Counted from the stretch's first letter, positions 42,504 to 51,608 are shown. The stretch: 64,000 bases of DNA from an uncultured Pseudomonadales bacterium (GCA_958296025.1 OY282430.1:2542001-2606000), one strand, 5' to 3'. Translations and numbers: made by a program. Notes: generated by a model not told the origin, from the sequence alone.

Positions 42504-42737
42504 ATGCAAACCCAGCTTTCCTCCAAAGGCCAACTAGTCATACCGAAGCTCATCCGCGAGGCCCTCGCGCTAGCCCCCGGCACCAAGTTTTCCGTGGAAG
42601 CGGTGGACGGGAACATTCTGCTGCGTCCCTCTGCATCCACAGGAAATGACCTGTCCGCTTGGCAGCCGCGCAACCCGAGCAATCTACGGCTTGACACCGA
42701 TCAGTTATGCCAGCCCGTGGTGCTTGAAGCATCGTGA
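42504..42737 (+). CDS. AbrB/SpoVT-fold antitoxin, VapB type
   Basis: A 77-residue protein beginning QTQLSSKGQLVIPKLIREAL, the swapped-hairpin AbrB DNA-binding domain, followed by a toxin-binding tail. Such proteins neutralise VapC RNases and repress their own operon. The stop overlaps the start of a truncated vapC as GTGA at 42734-42737. With the toxin destroyed, the antitoxin is an orphan here, though it may still bind other VapC proteins or DNA. Confidence 0.8.
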   Translation: MQTQLSSKGQLVIPKLIREALALAPGTKFSVEAVDGNILLRPSASTGNDLSAWQPRNPSNLRLDTDQLCQPVVLEAS

Positions 42738-42796
42738 TCACGCTGGACGCCAACCTATTGATCCGGTTCGCCACCCATGACCATCAGGAACAAGCC
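42734..42796 (+). pseudogene. Truncated VapC PIN-domain toxin
   Basis: Starts with GTG overlapping the antitoxin stop and encodes ITLDANLLIRFATHDHQEQA, the N-terminal strand and first catalytic Asp of a VapC. After about 21 codons the sequence changes to a dispersed repeat (about 42793-42845), whose relative at 59401-59450 is the right end of a MITE-like element. About 85% of the toxin is missing, so it is inactive. Confidence 0.75.
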
Positions 42797-42845
42797 AAAA
42801 ATCCCTCGCATCCAAAGCGCGCTTACTTACGCGACAGGACACTAG
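42793..42845. repeat. Partial copy (right end) of the MITE-like element
   Basis: The 53 bases from agccaaaaatccctcgcatc to gcgacaggacactag match the right end of the element at 59287-59451 with few differences. The left end is absent. The copy truncates vapC on one side and supplies the stop codon region of dcd on the other. Confidence 0.8.
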
Positions 42846-43405
42846 GGCCGCGGCAAGGTCAGCCCCCGTTGCCCTTGGTACTTGCCCTTGCGGTCCTTGT
42901 AGGAGACTTCGCAATGCTCGTCCGACTGCAGGAAGAGCATTTGCGCGGCGCCCTCGTTGGCGTAGATCTTGGCCGGCAGGGTGGTGGTGTTGGAGAACTC
43001 CAGGGTGACGTTGCCCTCCCACTCCGGCTCCAAGGGGGTGACGTTGACGATGATGCCGCAGCGGGCGTAGGTGGATTTGCCGACGCAGATGGTCAGCACG
43101 TCCCGAGGGATGCGGAAGTACTCGATGGTGGAGGCCAAGGCGAAGGAGTTGGGCGGGATGATGCAGGCATCCCCTTCCACATCGACGAAGCTGCGCTCAT
43201 CGAACGCCTTGGGGTCAACCACCGCCGAGTGGATGTTGGTGAACACCTTGAAGCCGGGGGCGCAGCGCACGTCGTAGCCGTAGCTGGAGGCGCCGTAAGA
43301 GATCAGCTTGCCGGCAACGCCGCTGCGCACTTGATTGGGCTCGAACGGCTCGATCATGCCTTGGGCCGCCATGCGCCTGATCCAACGGTCGGACTTGATG
43401 GTCAT
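42842..43405 (-). CDS. dcd: dCTP deaminase
   Basis: A 187-residue trimeric enzyme converting dCTP to dUTP. Motifs are [14 protein letters not shown], the active-site [13 protein letters not shown] and [23 protein letters not shown]. The ATG at 43405 overlaps the mrp stop by one base (TGATG), as expected for an operon. The last codons (GLTLPRP) and the stop abut the repeat fragment, so the native end may have been slightly remodelled. Confidence 0.9.
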   Translation of the reverse strand: MTIKSDRWIRRMAAQGMIEPFEPNQVRSGVAGKLISYGASSYGYDVRCAPGFKVFTNIHSAVVDPKAFDERSFVDVEGDACIIPPNSFALASTIEYFRIPRDVLTICVGKSTYARCGIIVNVTPLEPEWEGNVTLEFSNTTTLPAKIYANEGAAQMLFLQSDEHCEVSYKDRKGKYQGQRGLTLPRP

Positions 43406-44421
43406 CAGTCCTCCGCCATCTGAATGGTCGGCGCCGCCGGACTGCCCAACCCCCAAATGCGGGCGGCGGCGTGGCGGGCGATGTCTCGATAAATCCGCGC
43501 CGTTCCGCCCTCCGGGTCCGCCGCCACGGTGGGGGCGCCGCCATCGGTTTGCTCGCGTATGCTCGGCGACAGGGGCAGTTCGCCCAACAGGGGCACGTCG
43601 AATTCCGCCGCCACCCGCGCACCGCCGCCGCTGGCGAACACCTCGCTCTTGGCGCCGCAGCTTGGGCAAGCGAAGTAGCTCATGTTCTCCACCACGCCGA
43701 GCACCGGGATATCGACCTTGCGGAACATTTCGATGCCCTTGCGGGCGTCCAGCAGGGCGATGTCCTGGGGGGTGGTGACGATGACCGCGCCGCTGACCGG
43801 GGCCTTTTGCGACAGGGTGAGCTGAATGTCCCCCGTGCCCGGCGGCATATCCACGATCAGGTAGTCCAAAGGCCCCCAATCCGTCTGCGCCAAGAGCTGC
43901 TGCAAGGCGCCGGTGGCCATAGGGCCGCGCCAGACCATGGGGGTGCTTTCATCGACTAGGAAACTCATGGACATCGTCTTCAAGCCCAAGGCCTTTATGG
44001 GGACGAAGAATTTCTCGTCCTTGATTTGCGGGCGGTGGCCCGGCGCCACGCCCAGCATCATGCCTTGGCTGGGGCCGTAGATGTCCGCATCGAGCAGGCC
44101 CACGGCGGCGCCCTCCCGGTCCAAGGCCAAGGCCAGATTAACGGCGGTGGTGGACTTGCCGACGCCGCCCTTGCCGGACGCCACGGCGATGATGTGCTTC
44201 ACTTGGGCAAAGCCGCGGCCCGGCGGCGGCCGAAACTGCAAGTCCAAGGCCAAGCCCGGCGCATTGAGAAAATCCCCCAGCTGGCGCGTCAACGCGCCGG
44301 CGAAGCCGGCCGCCGGGTAGCCCAAGGCCAGCCCCACCCGATTGCCGCTGTGCAGCGCCCGTACGCCCAACTCCCCCCAAGGCCGGTTGAGATACGGATC
44401 CTGGAACTGCTCGATTTTCAT
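43405..44421 (-). CDS. mrp: Iron-sulfur cluster carrier protein, Mrp/ApbC family
   Basis: A 338-residue P-loop ATPase. The Walker motif is [19 protein letters not shown], followed by [17 protein letters not shown], and a CPSC pair binds a bridging [4Fe-4S] cluster. The N-terminal domain is short (about 75 residues) and only weakly like a MIP18 domain. It delivers iron-sulfur clusters to apo-proteins. It is divergent from metG, as in E. coli, and overlaps dcd by one base. The start is ATG 44421 (MKIEQFQD). Confidence 0.88.
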   Translation of the reverse strand: MKIEQFQDPYLNRPWGELGVRALHSGNRVGLALGYPAAGFAGALTRQLGDFLNAPGLALDLQFRPPPGRGFAQVKHIIAVASGKGGVGKSTTAVNLALALDREGAAVGLLDADIYGPSQGMMLGVAPGHRPQIKDEKFFVPIKALGLKTMSMSFLVDESTPMVWRGPMATGALQQLLAQTDWGPLDYLIVDMPPGTGDIQLTLSQKAPVSGAVIVTTPQDIALLDARKGIEMFRKVDIPVLGVVENMSYFACPSCGAKSEVFASGGGARVAAEFDVPLLGELPLSPSIREQTDGGAPTVAADPEGGTARIYRDIARHAAARIWGLGSPAAPTIQMAED

Positions 44422-44598
44422 GGCGGCGGGCGTTCCCCCCATTGACAAGGCCAATTGAATCCACCGCCGGCCAGCCGAACAACCAAAGCTCGTTTGGCGG
44501 CGCTGAGGCAACCTTGGCCGGTGATTATAGGGCCGCCAGAAGGCATTGCGGTACAATCGGTTGCTCCAACCCGCCACCGTCCAACGAAGCCGCCCCCC

Positions 44599-46605
44599 AT
44601 GACGCGCAACATCCTGGTCACCAGCGCCCTGCCATACACCAACGGCGCCATCCACTTGGGCCACCTGCTGGAGCACATCCAAACCGACATCTGGGTGCGC
44701 TTCCAAAGGCTGCACGGCAACAACTGCATCTACGTCAGCGCGGACGACACCCACGGCACCGGCACCATGCTCAACGCCGAGCGGGCCGGGGTGACGCCGG
44801 AAGCTCTGATCGAGACCATGCACAAGGAGCACATCCGGGACTTCGCCGGCTTCGGTGTGGAACACGACAACTACCACTCCACCCACTCCGAGGAAAACCG
44901 GGCGCTTTCCGAAATGATCTTCAACCGCCTCAAGGACAAGGGCCTGATCCACAGCAAAGACGTGGCCCAGCTCTACGACCCTGTGCGCGGCATGTTCCTG
45001 GCGGACCGCTTCGTCAAGGGCGAATGCCCGCGTTGCGGCGCTCCCGATCAGTACGGGGACAACTGCGACGCTTGCAGCGCCACCTACGACGCCACCGAAT
45101 TAGGCAGTCCCCGCTCCTTGGTGTCCGACGCCGAACCCTTGGTGAAGCACTCCGAGCACTACTTCTTCGACTTGCCGAAGTTCACCGACATGCTGAAGGC
45201 TTGGACCAGCAGCGGCGCCGTGCAGCCGGAGGTGGTCAACAAGCTGGCCGAATGGCTGGACGGCGGCCTGAGGAGTTGGGACATCTCTCGGGACGCGCCC
45301 TACTTCGGCTTCTTGATTCCCGGCACCGAGGATAAGTATTTCTACGTCTGGATGGACGCCCCCATCGGCTACATGGCCAGCTTCCAAAACCTAGCCAACC
45401 GCCGCGAGGACCTGGATTTCGACGCTTTTTGGGGTGCCGCCGCCGAAGGCAAGACCGAGCTGCACCACTTCATCGGCAAGGACATCGTCAACTTCCACAC
45501 CCTGTTCTGGCCGGCGGTGCTGCAGGCGTCCGGCTTGCGCAAACCCACCCGCATCCACACCCACGGCTTCATCACCGTGAATGGGGTGAAGATGTCCAAG
45601 TCCCGGGGCACCTTCATCCAGGCCTCCACCTACCTTAAGCACCTGCACCCGGAGTGCCTGCGCTACTACTACGCCACCAAACTGAACGGCAGGGTGGATG
45701 ACTACGACATCAACCTCGAGGATTTCGTGCAGCGGGTGAATGCCGACTTGGTGGGCAAGGTGGTCAACATCGCCAGCCGTTGCGCCGGCCTCATCAGCAG
45801 CCAGTTCGAAGGCGCACTGGCGGCCCACCTGGAGGACGAGGCGCTGTGGCGGCAATTCGCCGCCGCACGAGGGCGAATCGCCGAGTGGTACGAGGCGGGT
45901 CAGGTCTCCCGGGTGATGCGCGAGGTCCTCGCCTTGGCGGACTTGGCCAACCAATACATCACCAAGCAAGAACCTTGGCAGCGCATCAAGCAGGCGGATG
46001 GGCGGGATCAGGCCCATTCGGTGTGCAGCCAAGGGCTGAACCTGTTCCGCATCCTCGCCGTCTATCTAACGCCCGTGCTGCCGGCCATGAGCAAGGCGGC
46101 AGCGGATTTCCTCGGCGTGCGCCCCTTCACTTGGGCGGACCTGGACAAGCCCCTGCTCGGCGAGCGGATCAACGCCTACCGACCCCTTTTCACCCGGATG
46201 CGGAAGAAGGATGTGGACGATCTGGTGGAAGCCTCCAAGGAGGCGGAGGACGGCAAAGACCAGGGCGAGGGCAGCGACGAACCGATCTCCATTGACCACT
46301 TCAACAAGGTCAAGCTCAAGGTGGCCCGGGTGGTCGAAGCCGCGCTCATCGCCGAGGCCGACAAGCTGCTGCGCCTGACCCTGGACACCGGCGACGGGCA
46401 GCGACAGGTGCTGGCCGGCATCCGTTCCGCCTACCGGCCCGAGGAGCTGGCCGGCCGGCTGGTGGTGGTGGTCGCCAATCTGGCGCCACGCAAGACGCGC
46501 TTCGGCATCTCTGAAGGCATGGTGCTTGCGGCCGGCCCCGGCGGCGAGGACATCTTCCTGCTGAGCCCAGACAGCGGCGCGCAAGCAGGCATGGACGTGC
46601 GCTAA
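44599..46605 (+). CDS. metG: Methionyl-tRNA synthetase
   Basis: A 668-residue class I enzyme. The HIGH-like motif lies in PYTNGAIHLGHLLEHIQTD. Four zinc cysteines are in CPRCGAPDQYGDNCDAC, and KMSKS is in GVKMSKSRGTF. A C-terminal OB-fold tRNA-binding domain (FNKVKLKVARVVEAALI, VVVANLAPRKTRFGISEGM) makes the E. coli-type dimeric enzyme. The ATG at 44599 (MTRNILVTSALPYTNG) is the conserved start. Confidence 0.95.
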   Translation: MTRNILVTSALPYTNGAIHLGHLLEHIQTDIWVRFQRLHGNNCIYVSADDTHGTGTMLNAERAGVTPEALIETMHKEHIRDFAGFGVEHDNYHSTHSEENRALSEMIFNRLKDKGLIHSKDVAQLYDPVRGMFLADRFVKGECPRCGAPDQYGDNCDACSATYDATELGSPRSLVSDAEPLVKHSEHYFFDLPKFTDMLKAWTSSGAVQPEVVNKLAEWLDGGLRSWDISRDAPYFGFLIPGTEDKYFYVWMDAPIGYMASFQNLANRREDLDFDAFWGAAAEGKTELHHFIGKDIVNFHTLFWPAVLQASGLRKPTRIHTHGFITVNGVKMSKSRGTFIQASTYLKHLHPECLRYYYATKLNGRVDDYDINLEDFVQRVNADLVGKVVNIASRCAGLISSQFEGALAAHLEDEALWRQFAAARGRIAEWYEAGQVSRVMREVLALADLANQYITKQEPWQRIKQADGRDQAHSVCSQGLNLFRILAVYLTPVLPAMSKAAADFLGVRPFTWADLDKPLLGERINAYRPLFTRMRKKDVDDLVEASKEAEDGKDQGEGSDEPISIDHFNKVKLKVARVVEAALIAEADKLLRLTLDTGDGQRQVLAGIRSAYRPEELAGRLVVVVANLAPRKTRFGISEGMVLAAGPGGEDIFLLSPDSGAQAGMDVR

Positions 46606-46759
46606 TCGGTGACGGCAACAGACCTAGTGTCCTGGTTGTGCAACTGGCTCACTTTTTTGAGGACGCCTCATGTTTGGGACATCGATCACCGCCACAGCAC
46701 CCATAGAGACAAAGCGGCCAAGTTTACGGATCTCGTTGACCGGCCGCGGATGACCGCCC
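46606..46759. other. Gap between metG and rnfA with IS-end-like debris
   Basis: The 154 bases contain ctagtgtcctg near 46624, the same opening bases as the outer tips of the MITE-like element at 59287 and its fragment at 42842. The adjoining minus-strand frame (IRKLGRFVSMGAVAVIDVPN) has no recognised homology. No promoter for rnfA was identified. Confidence 0.35.
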
Positions 46760-47335
46760 ATGGCTGACTTGGCCCTGATCCTCATCGGCGCCCTGCTGGT
46801 CAACAACTTCGTGCTGGCGCAGTTCCTTGGGCTGTGCCCGTTCATGGGGGTGACGCAAAACTTCGGCCCGGCCTTGGCTATGGGTGCGGCCACCACCTTC
46901 GTGCTGACCTTGGCGTCCGTCACCTGCCACCTAGCGTACAACGGCCTGCTGGTTCCCTTGGGCTTGGAGTGGCTCAGGATCATCGTCTTCATCGTGGTCA
47001 TCGCCAGTGCGGTGCAGTTTACGGAGCTTTACCTCAGGGCGGTCAGTCCGGTGGTGCATCGGCGCTTGGGCGTCTATCTGCCCCTCATCACCACCAACTG
47101 CGCGGTGTTGGGCGTGGCCCTCCTGACCGTCGGCGCACACTTGCCGCTGCCCAAGACCATCGTCTTCAGCATCGGCGCCGCCGCCGGCTTCAGCCTAGTG
47201 TTGGCGATGTTCAGCGCCATCCGCGAGCGCTTGGTTGGCGCGGATGCGCCCAAGGCCTTCCAAGGGGCGCCCATCGCCTTGGTCACCGCCGGCCTGATGA
47301 GTTTGGGCTTCCTCGGTTTTTCCGGGTTGGGATGA
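46760..47335 (+). CDS. rnfA: Rnf/Rsx electron-transport complex subunit A
   Basis: A 191-residue membrane protein with six hydrophobic helices. The ALLVNNFVLAQFLGLCPFMG motif and LITTNCAVLGVALL carry the conserved cysteines that hold the intramembrane [2Fe-2S] cluster shared with RnfE. It is the first gene of an Rnf operon and overlaps rnfB at ATGATG (47332-47337). Rnf couples ferredoxin:NAD electron transfer to sodium or proton movement, or reduces SoxR as Rsx. Confidence 0.93.
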   Translation: MADLALILIGALLVNNFVLAQFLGLCPFMGVTQNFGPALAMGAATTFVLTLASVTCHLAYNGLLVPLGLEWLRIIVFIVVIASAVQFTELYLRAVSPVVHRRLGVYLPLITTNCAVLGVALLTVGAHLPLPKTIVFSIGAAAGFSLVLAMFSAIRERLVGADAPKAFQGAPIALVTAGLMSLGFLGFSGLG

Positions 47336-48459
47336 TGGCTTTGGCCGTGGCCGTGCTGGTCGGCCTCACGATGGTCCTAGGCGCCGGGCTGGTCTGGGCC
47401 GGCACCCGACTGCCGGACAACGCAGATGCACTGATCGACGCCATCGACGCCCTGCTGCCGCAGACCCAATGCGCCCAATGCGGCTACCCCGGTTGCCGGC
47501 CCTACGCCGAAGCGGTGGCGAAGGGCGCGGCCTTGGACCTGTGCCCGCCCGGAGGCGAGGAGACCGTCGCGGCGCTGAAGAACCTGCTCGGCGAGGACCC
47601 CGGCGAATCGACGGCAACGCCGCAAAGCCCGGCGGCTCGCCTGCCTGCCGCGGCAAACGCCAATGCACTCCACGATGGGCATTCGACAAGGCGGCTTGCG
47701 GCAAACCGCAGCGAACGCCGTCTCCTGACCGGCATCGCCAAAGCCAGTGAAAACTCCGAACTCATCGCCAAAATCCGGGAACCGGAATGCGTTGGCTGCG
47801 CCCTGTGCGTCACGGCTTGCCCGGTGGACGCCATCCTCGGCGCACCCGGCTTCATGCACAGCGTGCTTGAGCGGCAATGCACTGGCTGCGAACTTTGCCT
47901 GCCGGCCTGCCCGGTGGACTGCATCGACCTTGTGCAAGCACCCTTCCCTGCATTCATTCCACCCGCGGCGACGACAGGCAAGGGCCGCCGCACCCGCGCC
48001 TCCCTAAACGGGGGGGACGCGCCCTGCATCGGCTGCAACCGTTGCGAGGAGGTTTGCCCCCAAGGGCTGGCGCCGCAGCATCTCCTGCGGCTGCTGCGGG
48101 CCAGGCAATCCGGCCAGGCCGCGGCTGACGGCCTGGATGCCTGCATCGAATGCCGGCTCTGCGACCGCGTCTGCCCCACGCAAATCCCCCTCGCCGACAT
48201 CTTCCACGCAGCCAAAAACGAACTGACGCGGCGCACCGCCAAGGAAGCCAACGCCGCCGCGGCCAAGGCCCGCTTCCAAGCGCGAACCGCTCGGCTAGCC
48301 GAGCGGGAGACCGCGGCGGAGGATCGTCGCCGGGAACGCCTGACCCGCTTCCGCCGTCAACCGGCAATGGCCGCCAACAGGTTGGGAGCGCCAAACAGCG
48401 GCTCCAGCCATCCAACCGATGAGCAGACAGCCATTGAGATTGAACGCCCGACCGCCTAG
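47332..48459 (+). CDS. rnfB: RnfB fused to the C-terminal ferredoxin domain of RnfC
   Basis: A 375-residue protein. Residues 1-30 are the RnfB membrane anchor. The Fe4S4 domain has CAQCGYPGCRPYA near 46-58. Two [4Fe-4S] motifs typical of RnfB follow (CVGCALCVTACPVDAI near 152; CTGCELCLPACPVDCI near 183). A second ferredoxin pair (CIGCNRCEEVCPQGLAPQHL near 232; CIECRLCDRVCPTQIP near 270) and a charged Ala/Arg tail (RRTAKEANAAAAKARFQART) then match the end of RnfC. The N-terminal 350 or so residues of RnfC, with the NADH/FMN-binding and SLBB regions, are absent, and rnfD follows directly. The operon lacks a normal rnfC. Confidence 0.85.
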   Translation: MMALAVAVLVGLTMVLGAGLVWAGTRLPDNADALIDAIDALLPQTQCAQCGYPGCRPYAEAVAKGAALDLCPPGGEETVAALKNLLGEDPGESTATPQSPAARLPAAANANALHDGHSTRRLAANRSERRLLTGIAKASENSELIAKIREPECVGCALCVTACPVDAILGAPGFMHSVLERQCTGCELCLPACPVDCIDLVQAPFPAFIPPAATTGKGRRTRASLNGGDAPCIGCNRCEEVCPQGLAPQHLLRLLRARQSGQAAADGLDACIECRLCDRVCPTQIPLADIFHAAKNELTRRTAKEANAAAAKARFQARTARLAERETAAEDRRRERLTRFRRQPAMAANRLGAPNSGSSHPTDEQTAIEIERPTA

Positions 48460-48571
48460 CCCGGATATGCCGCCAAGCCGCTTGACCCTTCAAGAAATGC
48501 CTTTTTACTTCAATCAGTTGAATACAATTTCTCACAAACTCTCTAGGCACAAACCGCGCTGGCCCCGCCCT
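48457..48571. repeat. Dispersed intergenic repeat, copy 2
   Basis: Starts at the stop codon of the rnfB fusion and shares the skeleton described for 23917-24027 (ccggata...cgccaagccgcttg...ccctt, agaaatgcct, aatcagttg, caattt, acaaaccgcgctggcc). Identity is partial, with several substitutions and small gaps. Confidence 0.5.
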
Positions 48572-48598
48572 CGCTTGTCTTTGCGGGACTGTTGTTTC

Positions 48599-48651
48599 CC
48601 GGCTAGGCGCGACAACGCCCTGTGGCAGGCCCCACACCAAGTGAAGCAACG
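48599..48651. repeat. Partial internal copy of the MITE-like element
   Basis: The bases from ggctaggcgcgacaacgcc to agtgaagcaacg match, in inverse orientation, the centre of the element at 59287-59451 (around 59345-59397). The terminal inverted repeats are missing. It lies just upstream of the rnfD start. Confidence 0.65.
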
Positions 48652-48659
48652 GTGAAGGC

Positions 48660-49578
48660 ATGACCGGCGCCGGGCGCATCATGTGGACGGTCGGCGCCGC
48701 CCTGCTGCCGGGGTTCGCCGTTCTTAGCTACTACTACGGCACGGGCTACCTCTGGAATCTGGCCCTCACCTTGCTGCTCGCCGGCATCTTTGACGCCGCG
48801 GGGGTCGCGAGTGCGGCGCAAGCCAGTCAACCTTCAGGATGGATCCGTGGCCGTCACCGCTATGATTCTGGCCCTGTCCCTGCCCCCTGGTGCGCCTTGG
48901 CACGTCATCGCCGCGGCCAGCGCCGGCGCCATTGTGTTGGCCCGACAACTTTATGGCGGGCTGGGGCACAACATCTTCAACCCAGCCATGGTGGGGTACG
49001 CCATCGTGCTGGTTTCCTATCCCGCAGCGATGGACGCCTGGCCGCCCTTGCTGGACGGCCACACCGGGGCCACCGCCTTGACCGCGTTCCGCTACCGGGA
49101 AGGGCTGACCGCTGCCGAAGCCTTTCGCCAAAACCCGGCCTTCGGCCAGTTCGGCGGCTACGGCTGGGAGTGGGCCAATCTCGCCTTCGCCGCCGGCGGC
49201 CTGCTGTTGTGGCGGCTGCGGCTGGTCGCTTGGCGGGTGGTGGCGGGTTTCCTCGTCACCCTCTGCGTCCTGGCGCTGGCGTTCAATGACGGCGGCAGTT
49301 CCACCGGCACCGGCGGGCCGTTGCTGCACCTGCTCTCCGGCGGCACCCTGCTGGCGGCCTTCTTCGTCATCACGGATCCGGTCACCCATCCCGGCACCCG
49401 ACCCGGCCAATGGCTGTTCGGCGCCCTCACCGCCGCCATCAGCTTCGTGATCCGCGCCTGGGGCGGCTACCCGGACGGCATCGCCTTCGCCGTACTGATC
49501 GGCAACGCAGCCACGCCCTTGATCGACCGCCTCTTTCGCCGGCCCAACACCGGCAGCAAAAATGCGAACTCTGCTTAG
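48660..49578 (+). pseudogene. rnfD: Rnf complex subunit D, frameshifted
   Basis: The N-terminal part (GRIMWTVGAALLPGFAV) is in one frame and the remainder (VRRKPVNLQDGSVAVTAMIL onward to 49578) in the +1 frame. The shift falls at a run of five G residues (48800-48804); removing one G rejoins a normal 305-residue RnfD. The C-terminal part is intact, with the flavin-attachment motif HTGATALT and several membrane helices. Either the subunit is inactivated, the run slips during expression, or it is a base-calling error in a homopolymer. The downstream frame overlaps rnfG. Confidence 0.85.
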
Positions 49579-50218
49579 CTTGGGCGGCATCGGCCTGCTC
49601 TGCGCCCTGCTGCTGGCCGGCGTTCAGGACTTAACCGGAGAGGCCATCGACCGCAACCGCAACGCCCACGCCTGGCGCACGGCCTTCGAGCTGACTGGGA
49701 AGCGGTTTGACACCAACGGTCTCGAATGGCGCGAAGGGCGGCTCAGGCTGCCTGACGGCGGTTGGCTGCAAAGGTCCGCAACGCCGGGCTACGTCGGCGA
49801 CATCCACTTGCTGGCGGCCTTCAACGCCAAGGGCCGGCTGACCGGCGCTCGGGTGGTCAGGCATCGGGAGACACCCGGCCTAGGGGACTTCATCGACCTG
49901 GATAAAAGCCCCTGGATGCGCCGCTTCTCGGAATCGTCACCGCGGGCTGTCGATGCGGTCACCGGCGCCACCATCACCAGCGAAGCGGTCAAGCGCGGGG
50001 TGGAGCGCATGATCGAAGCGCAAAAAATGAATTCGCCAAGCGCTCACCCCCCACGGAGGCTGGGAATCCTGAATATCCGAGAGCAGAGACCGCAAGATGC
50101 GCAGCGAGGGGTCGTCTTGGTTCCACCCCAACGGGACGGCCGCCTCGGCACGGTCAGGATCGATTCGCTTGTGCAGTCGCCGGCCTTCGGAATCGCCGCA
50201 AAAACACTTGCGCATTGA
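49562..50218 (+). CDS. rnfG: Rnf complex subunit G, with unusual C-terminal tail
   Basis: A 218-residue protein with one N-terminal membrane helix and a periplasmic FMN-binding domain. The covalent-FMN threonine is in DAVTGATITSEAV near residue 140. Typical RnfG proteins end about 30 residues after this motif; here 50 extra residues follow (from SAHPPRRLGILNIREQ), rich in charged residues and without a recognised domain. The tail looks like read-through into intergenic sequence after loss of the original stop. Confidence 0.85.
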   Translation: MRTLLSLGGIGLLCALLLAGVQDLTGEAIDRNRNAHAWRTAFELTGKRFDTNGLEWREGRLRLPDGGWLQRSATPGYVGDIHLLAAFNAKGRLTGARVVRHRETPGLGDFIDLDKSPWMRRFSESSPRAVDAVTGATITSEAVKRGVERMIEAQKMNSPSAHPPRRLGILNIREQRPQDAQRGVVLVPPQRDGRLGTVRIDSLVQSPAFGIAAKTLAH

Positions 50219-50227
50219 ACCGCGGAA

Positions 50228-50896
50228 ATGGGCGCCGAAAAACCATCGACCTTCAGCCGGGCCGCCATCGAGCGCAATCCGGCCTGGGCGCAGTTGCTCG
50301 GCCTCTGCCCCCTGCTGGCGGTCAGCAACAGCTTGGTCAACGCGGCCGGGTTGGCGCTGGCCAGCGGCTTCGTGATGCTCGGCTCGGCCCTCACCATATC
50401 CGCGCTGCGGGCTTGGATACCGCAGTTGGTGCGGCTGCCCTGCTTCGTGCTGGTCATCGCCACCTTCACGACGCTGAGCGTGATGCTGCTTGAAGCCTAC
50501 GCCTTCGAGCTTTACCTGCGCGTCGCCCTGTTCGTGCAAATCATCGTCTCCAACTGCATGATACTAGGCCGGGTGGAGGCCTTCGCCAGCCGCCAGCCGC
50601 CTATGCAAGCGGGCTTGGACGCCTTGGGCACGGCGGCCGGTTTCGCCTTGGCCTTGTTGGCCCTCGGCGGTGTGCGCGAAGCCCTCGGCCAAGGCAGCCT
50701 GTTTGCCGGCATGGAGCATCTGTTCGGTCCCGCCGCCGCCAACTGGCGCATCGAACTCGGTGGCGAACAGCCTCTCCTGCTCGCCCTGCTGCCCCCCGGC
50801 GCCTTTATCATCGCCGGGGTGCTGCTCGGCCTCGGCAACGCCGTACGCAACCGCCGCCGGGCCGGCATGGATTCCACAAAAACGGGGGAGGCGTGA
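50228..50896 (+). CDS. rnfE: Rnf/Rsx electron-transport complex subunit E
   Basis: A 222-residue membrane protein of the RnfA/RnfE family. NPAWAQLLGLCPLLAVSNSL carries one cluster cysteine and QIIVSNCMILGRVEAFAS the other. Six helices span the inner membrane. It starts 9 bases after rnfG, and its stop overlaps the GTG start of nth, as in other gammaproteobacterial rnf-nth operons. Confidence 0.92.
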   Translation: MGAEKPSTFSRAAIERNPAWAQLLGLCPLLAVSNSLVNAAGLALASGFVMLGSALTISALRAWIPQLVRLPCFVLVIATFTTLSVMLLEAYAFELYLRVALFVQIIVSNCMILGRVEAFASRQPPMQAGLDALGTAAGFALALLALGGVREALGQGSLFAGMEHLFGPAAANWRIELGGEQPLLLALLPPGAFIIAGVLLGLGNAVRNRRRAGMDSTKTGEA

Positions 50897-51528
50897 ACGC
50901 GGATAAGAGGGCGCGGATCTTCGAGCGGCTGCAGGCGGAGAACCCCAATCCGACCACGGAGCTGCACTACGGCTCCCCTTTTGAACTGCTAGTGGCCGTA
51001 ATGCTGTCCGCCCAAGCCACTGACGTCAGCGTCAACAAGGCCACTGGGCCGCTGTTCCGGGCGGCCAACAGGCCGGCGGCCATGGTCGCGTTGGGCGTAG
51101 AGGGGGTGAAGCCCTACATTAAAAGCATCGGCCTGTTCAACACCAAGGCCGTCAACCTGGTCAAGACCAGCCAAATCCTGCTAGACCAGCACGGCGGCGA
51201 GGTGCCGCGCAGCCGCGCAGCCCTGGAGGCCCTGCCCGGCGTGGGCCGCAAGACCGCCAACGTGGTGCTGAACACCGCTTTCGGCGAACCCACCCTGGCC
51301 GTCGATACCCATATCTTCCGCCTCGCCAACCGCACCCGCATCGCCCAGGGCAGGAACGTGCGCGAGGTGGAGGATAGGCTGGTGCGGCGCATTCCCAAGC
51401 CCTACCTCAAGGACGCCCACCACTGGCTGATCCTGCACGGCCGCTACGTCTGCACCGCCCGCAAGCCCCACTGCGGCGCTTGCGTGATCGAGGATCTCTG
51501 CGAGTTTCCAGGCAAGAGGGAGGACTAA
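50893..51528 (+). CDS. nth: Endonuclease III
   Basis: A 211-residue base-excision DNA glycosylase/AP lyase. The helix-hairpin-helix LPGVGRKTANVVL supplies the catalytic lysine, and the catalytic aspartate is in VDTHIFRLANR. The [4Fe-4S] loop is CTARKPHCGACVIEDLC. It uses a GTG start overlapping the rnfE stop. It removes oxidised pyrimidines; its cluster is the reason it is often linked to rnf. Confidence 0.94.
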   Translation: MNADKRARIFERLQAENPNPTTELHYGSPFELLVAVMLSAQATDVSVNKATGPLFRAANRPAAMVALGVEGVKPYIKSIGLFNTKAVNLVKTSQILLDQHGGEVPRSRAALEALPGVGRKTANVVLNTAFGEPTLAVDTHIFRLANRTRIAQGRNVREVEDRLVRRIPKPYLKDAHHWLILHGRYVCTARKPHCGACVIEDLCEFPGKRED

Positions 51529-51608
51529 GCGGGGAGAGGTCTCTGCAAACGGTTTAACGGCCGTTGGCTGCCCGGCTTGACTGTCTGAACCGGCGAGATG
51601 CGACAGCA

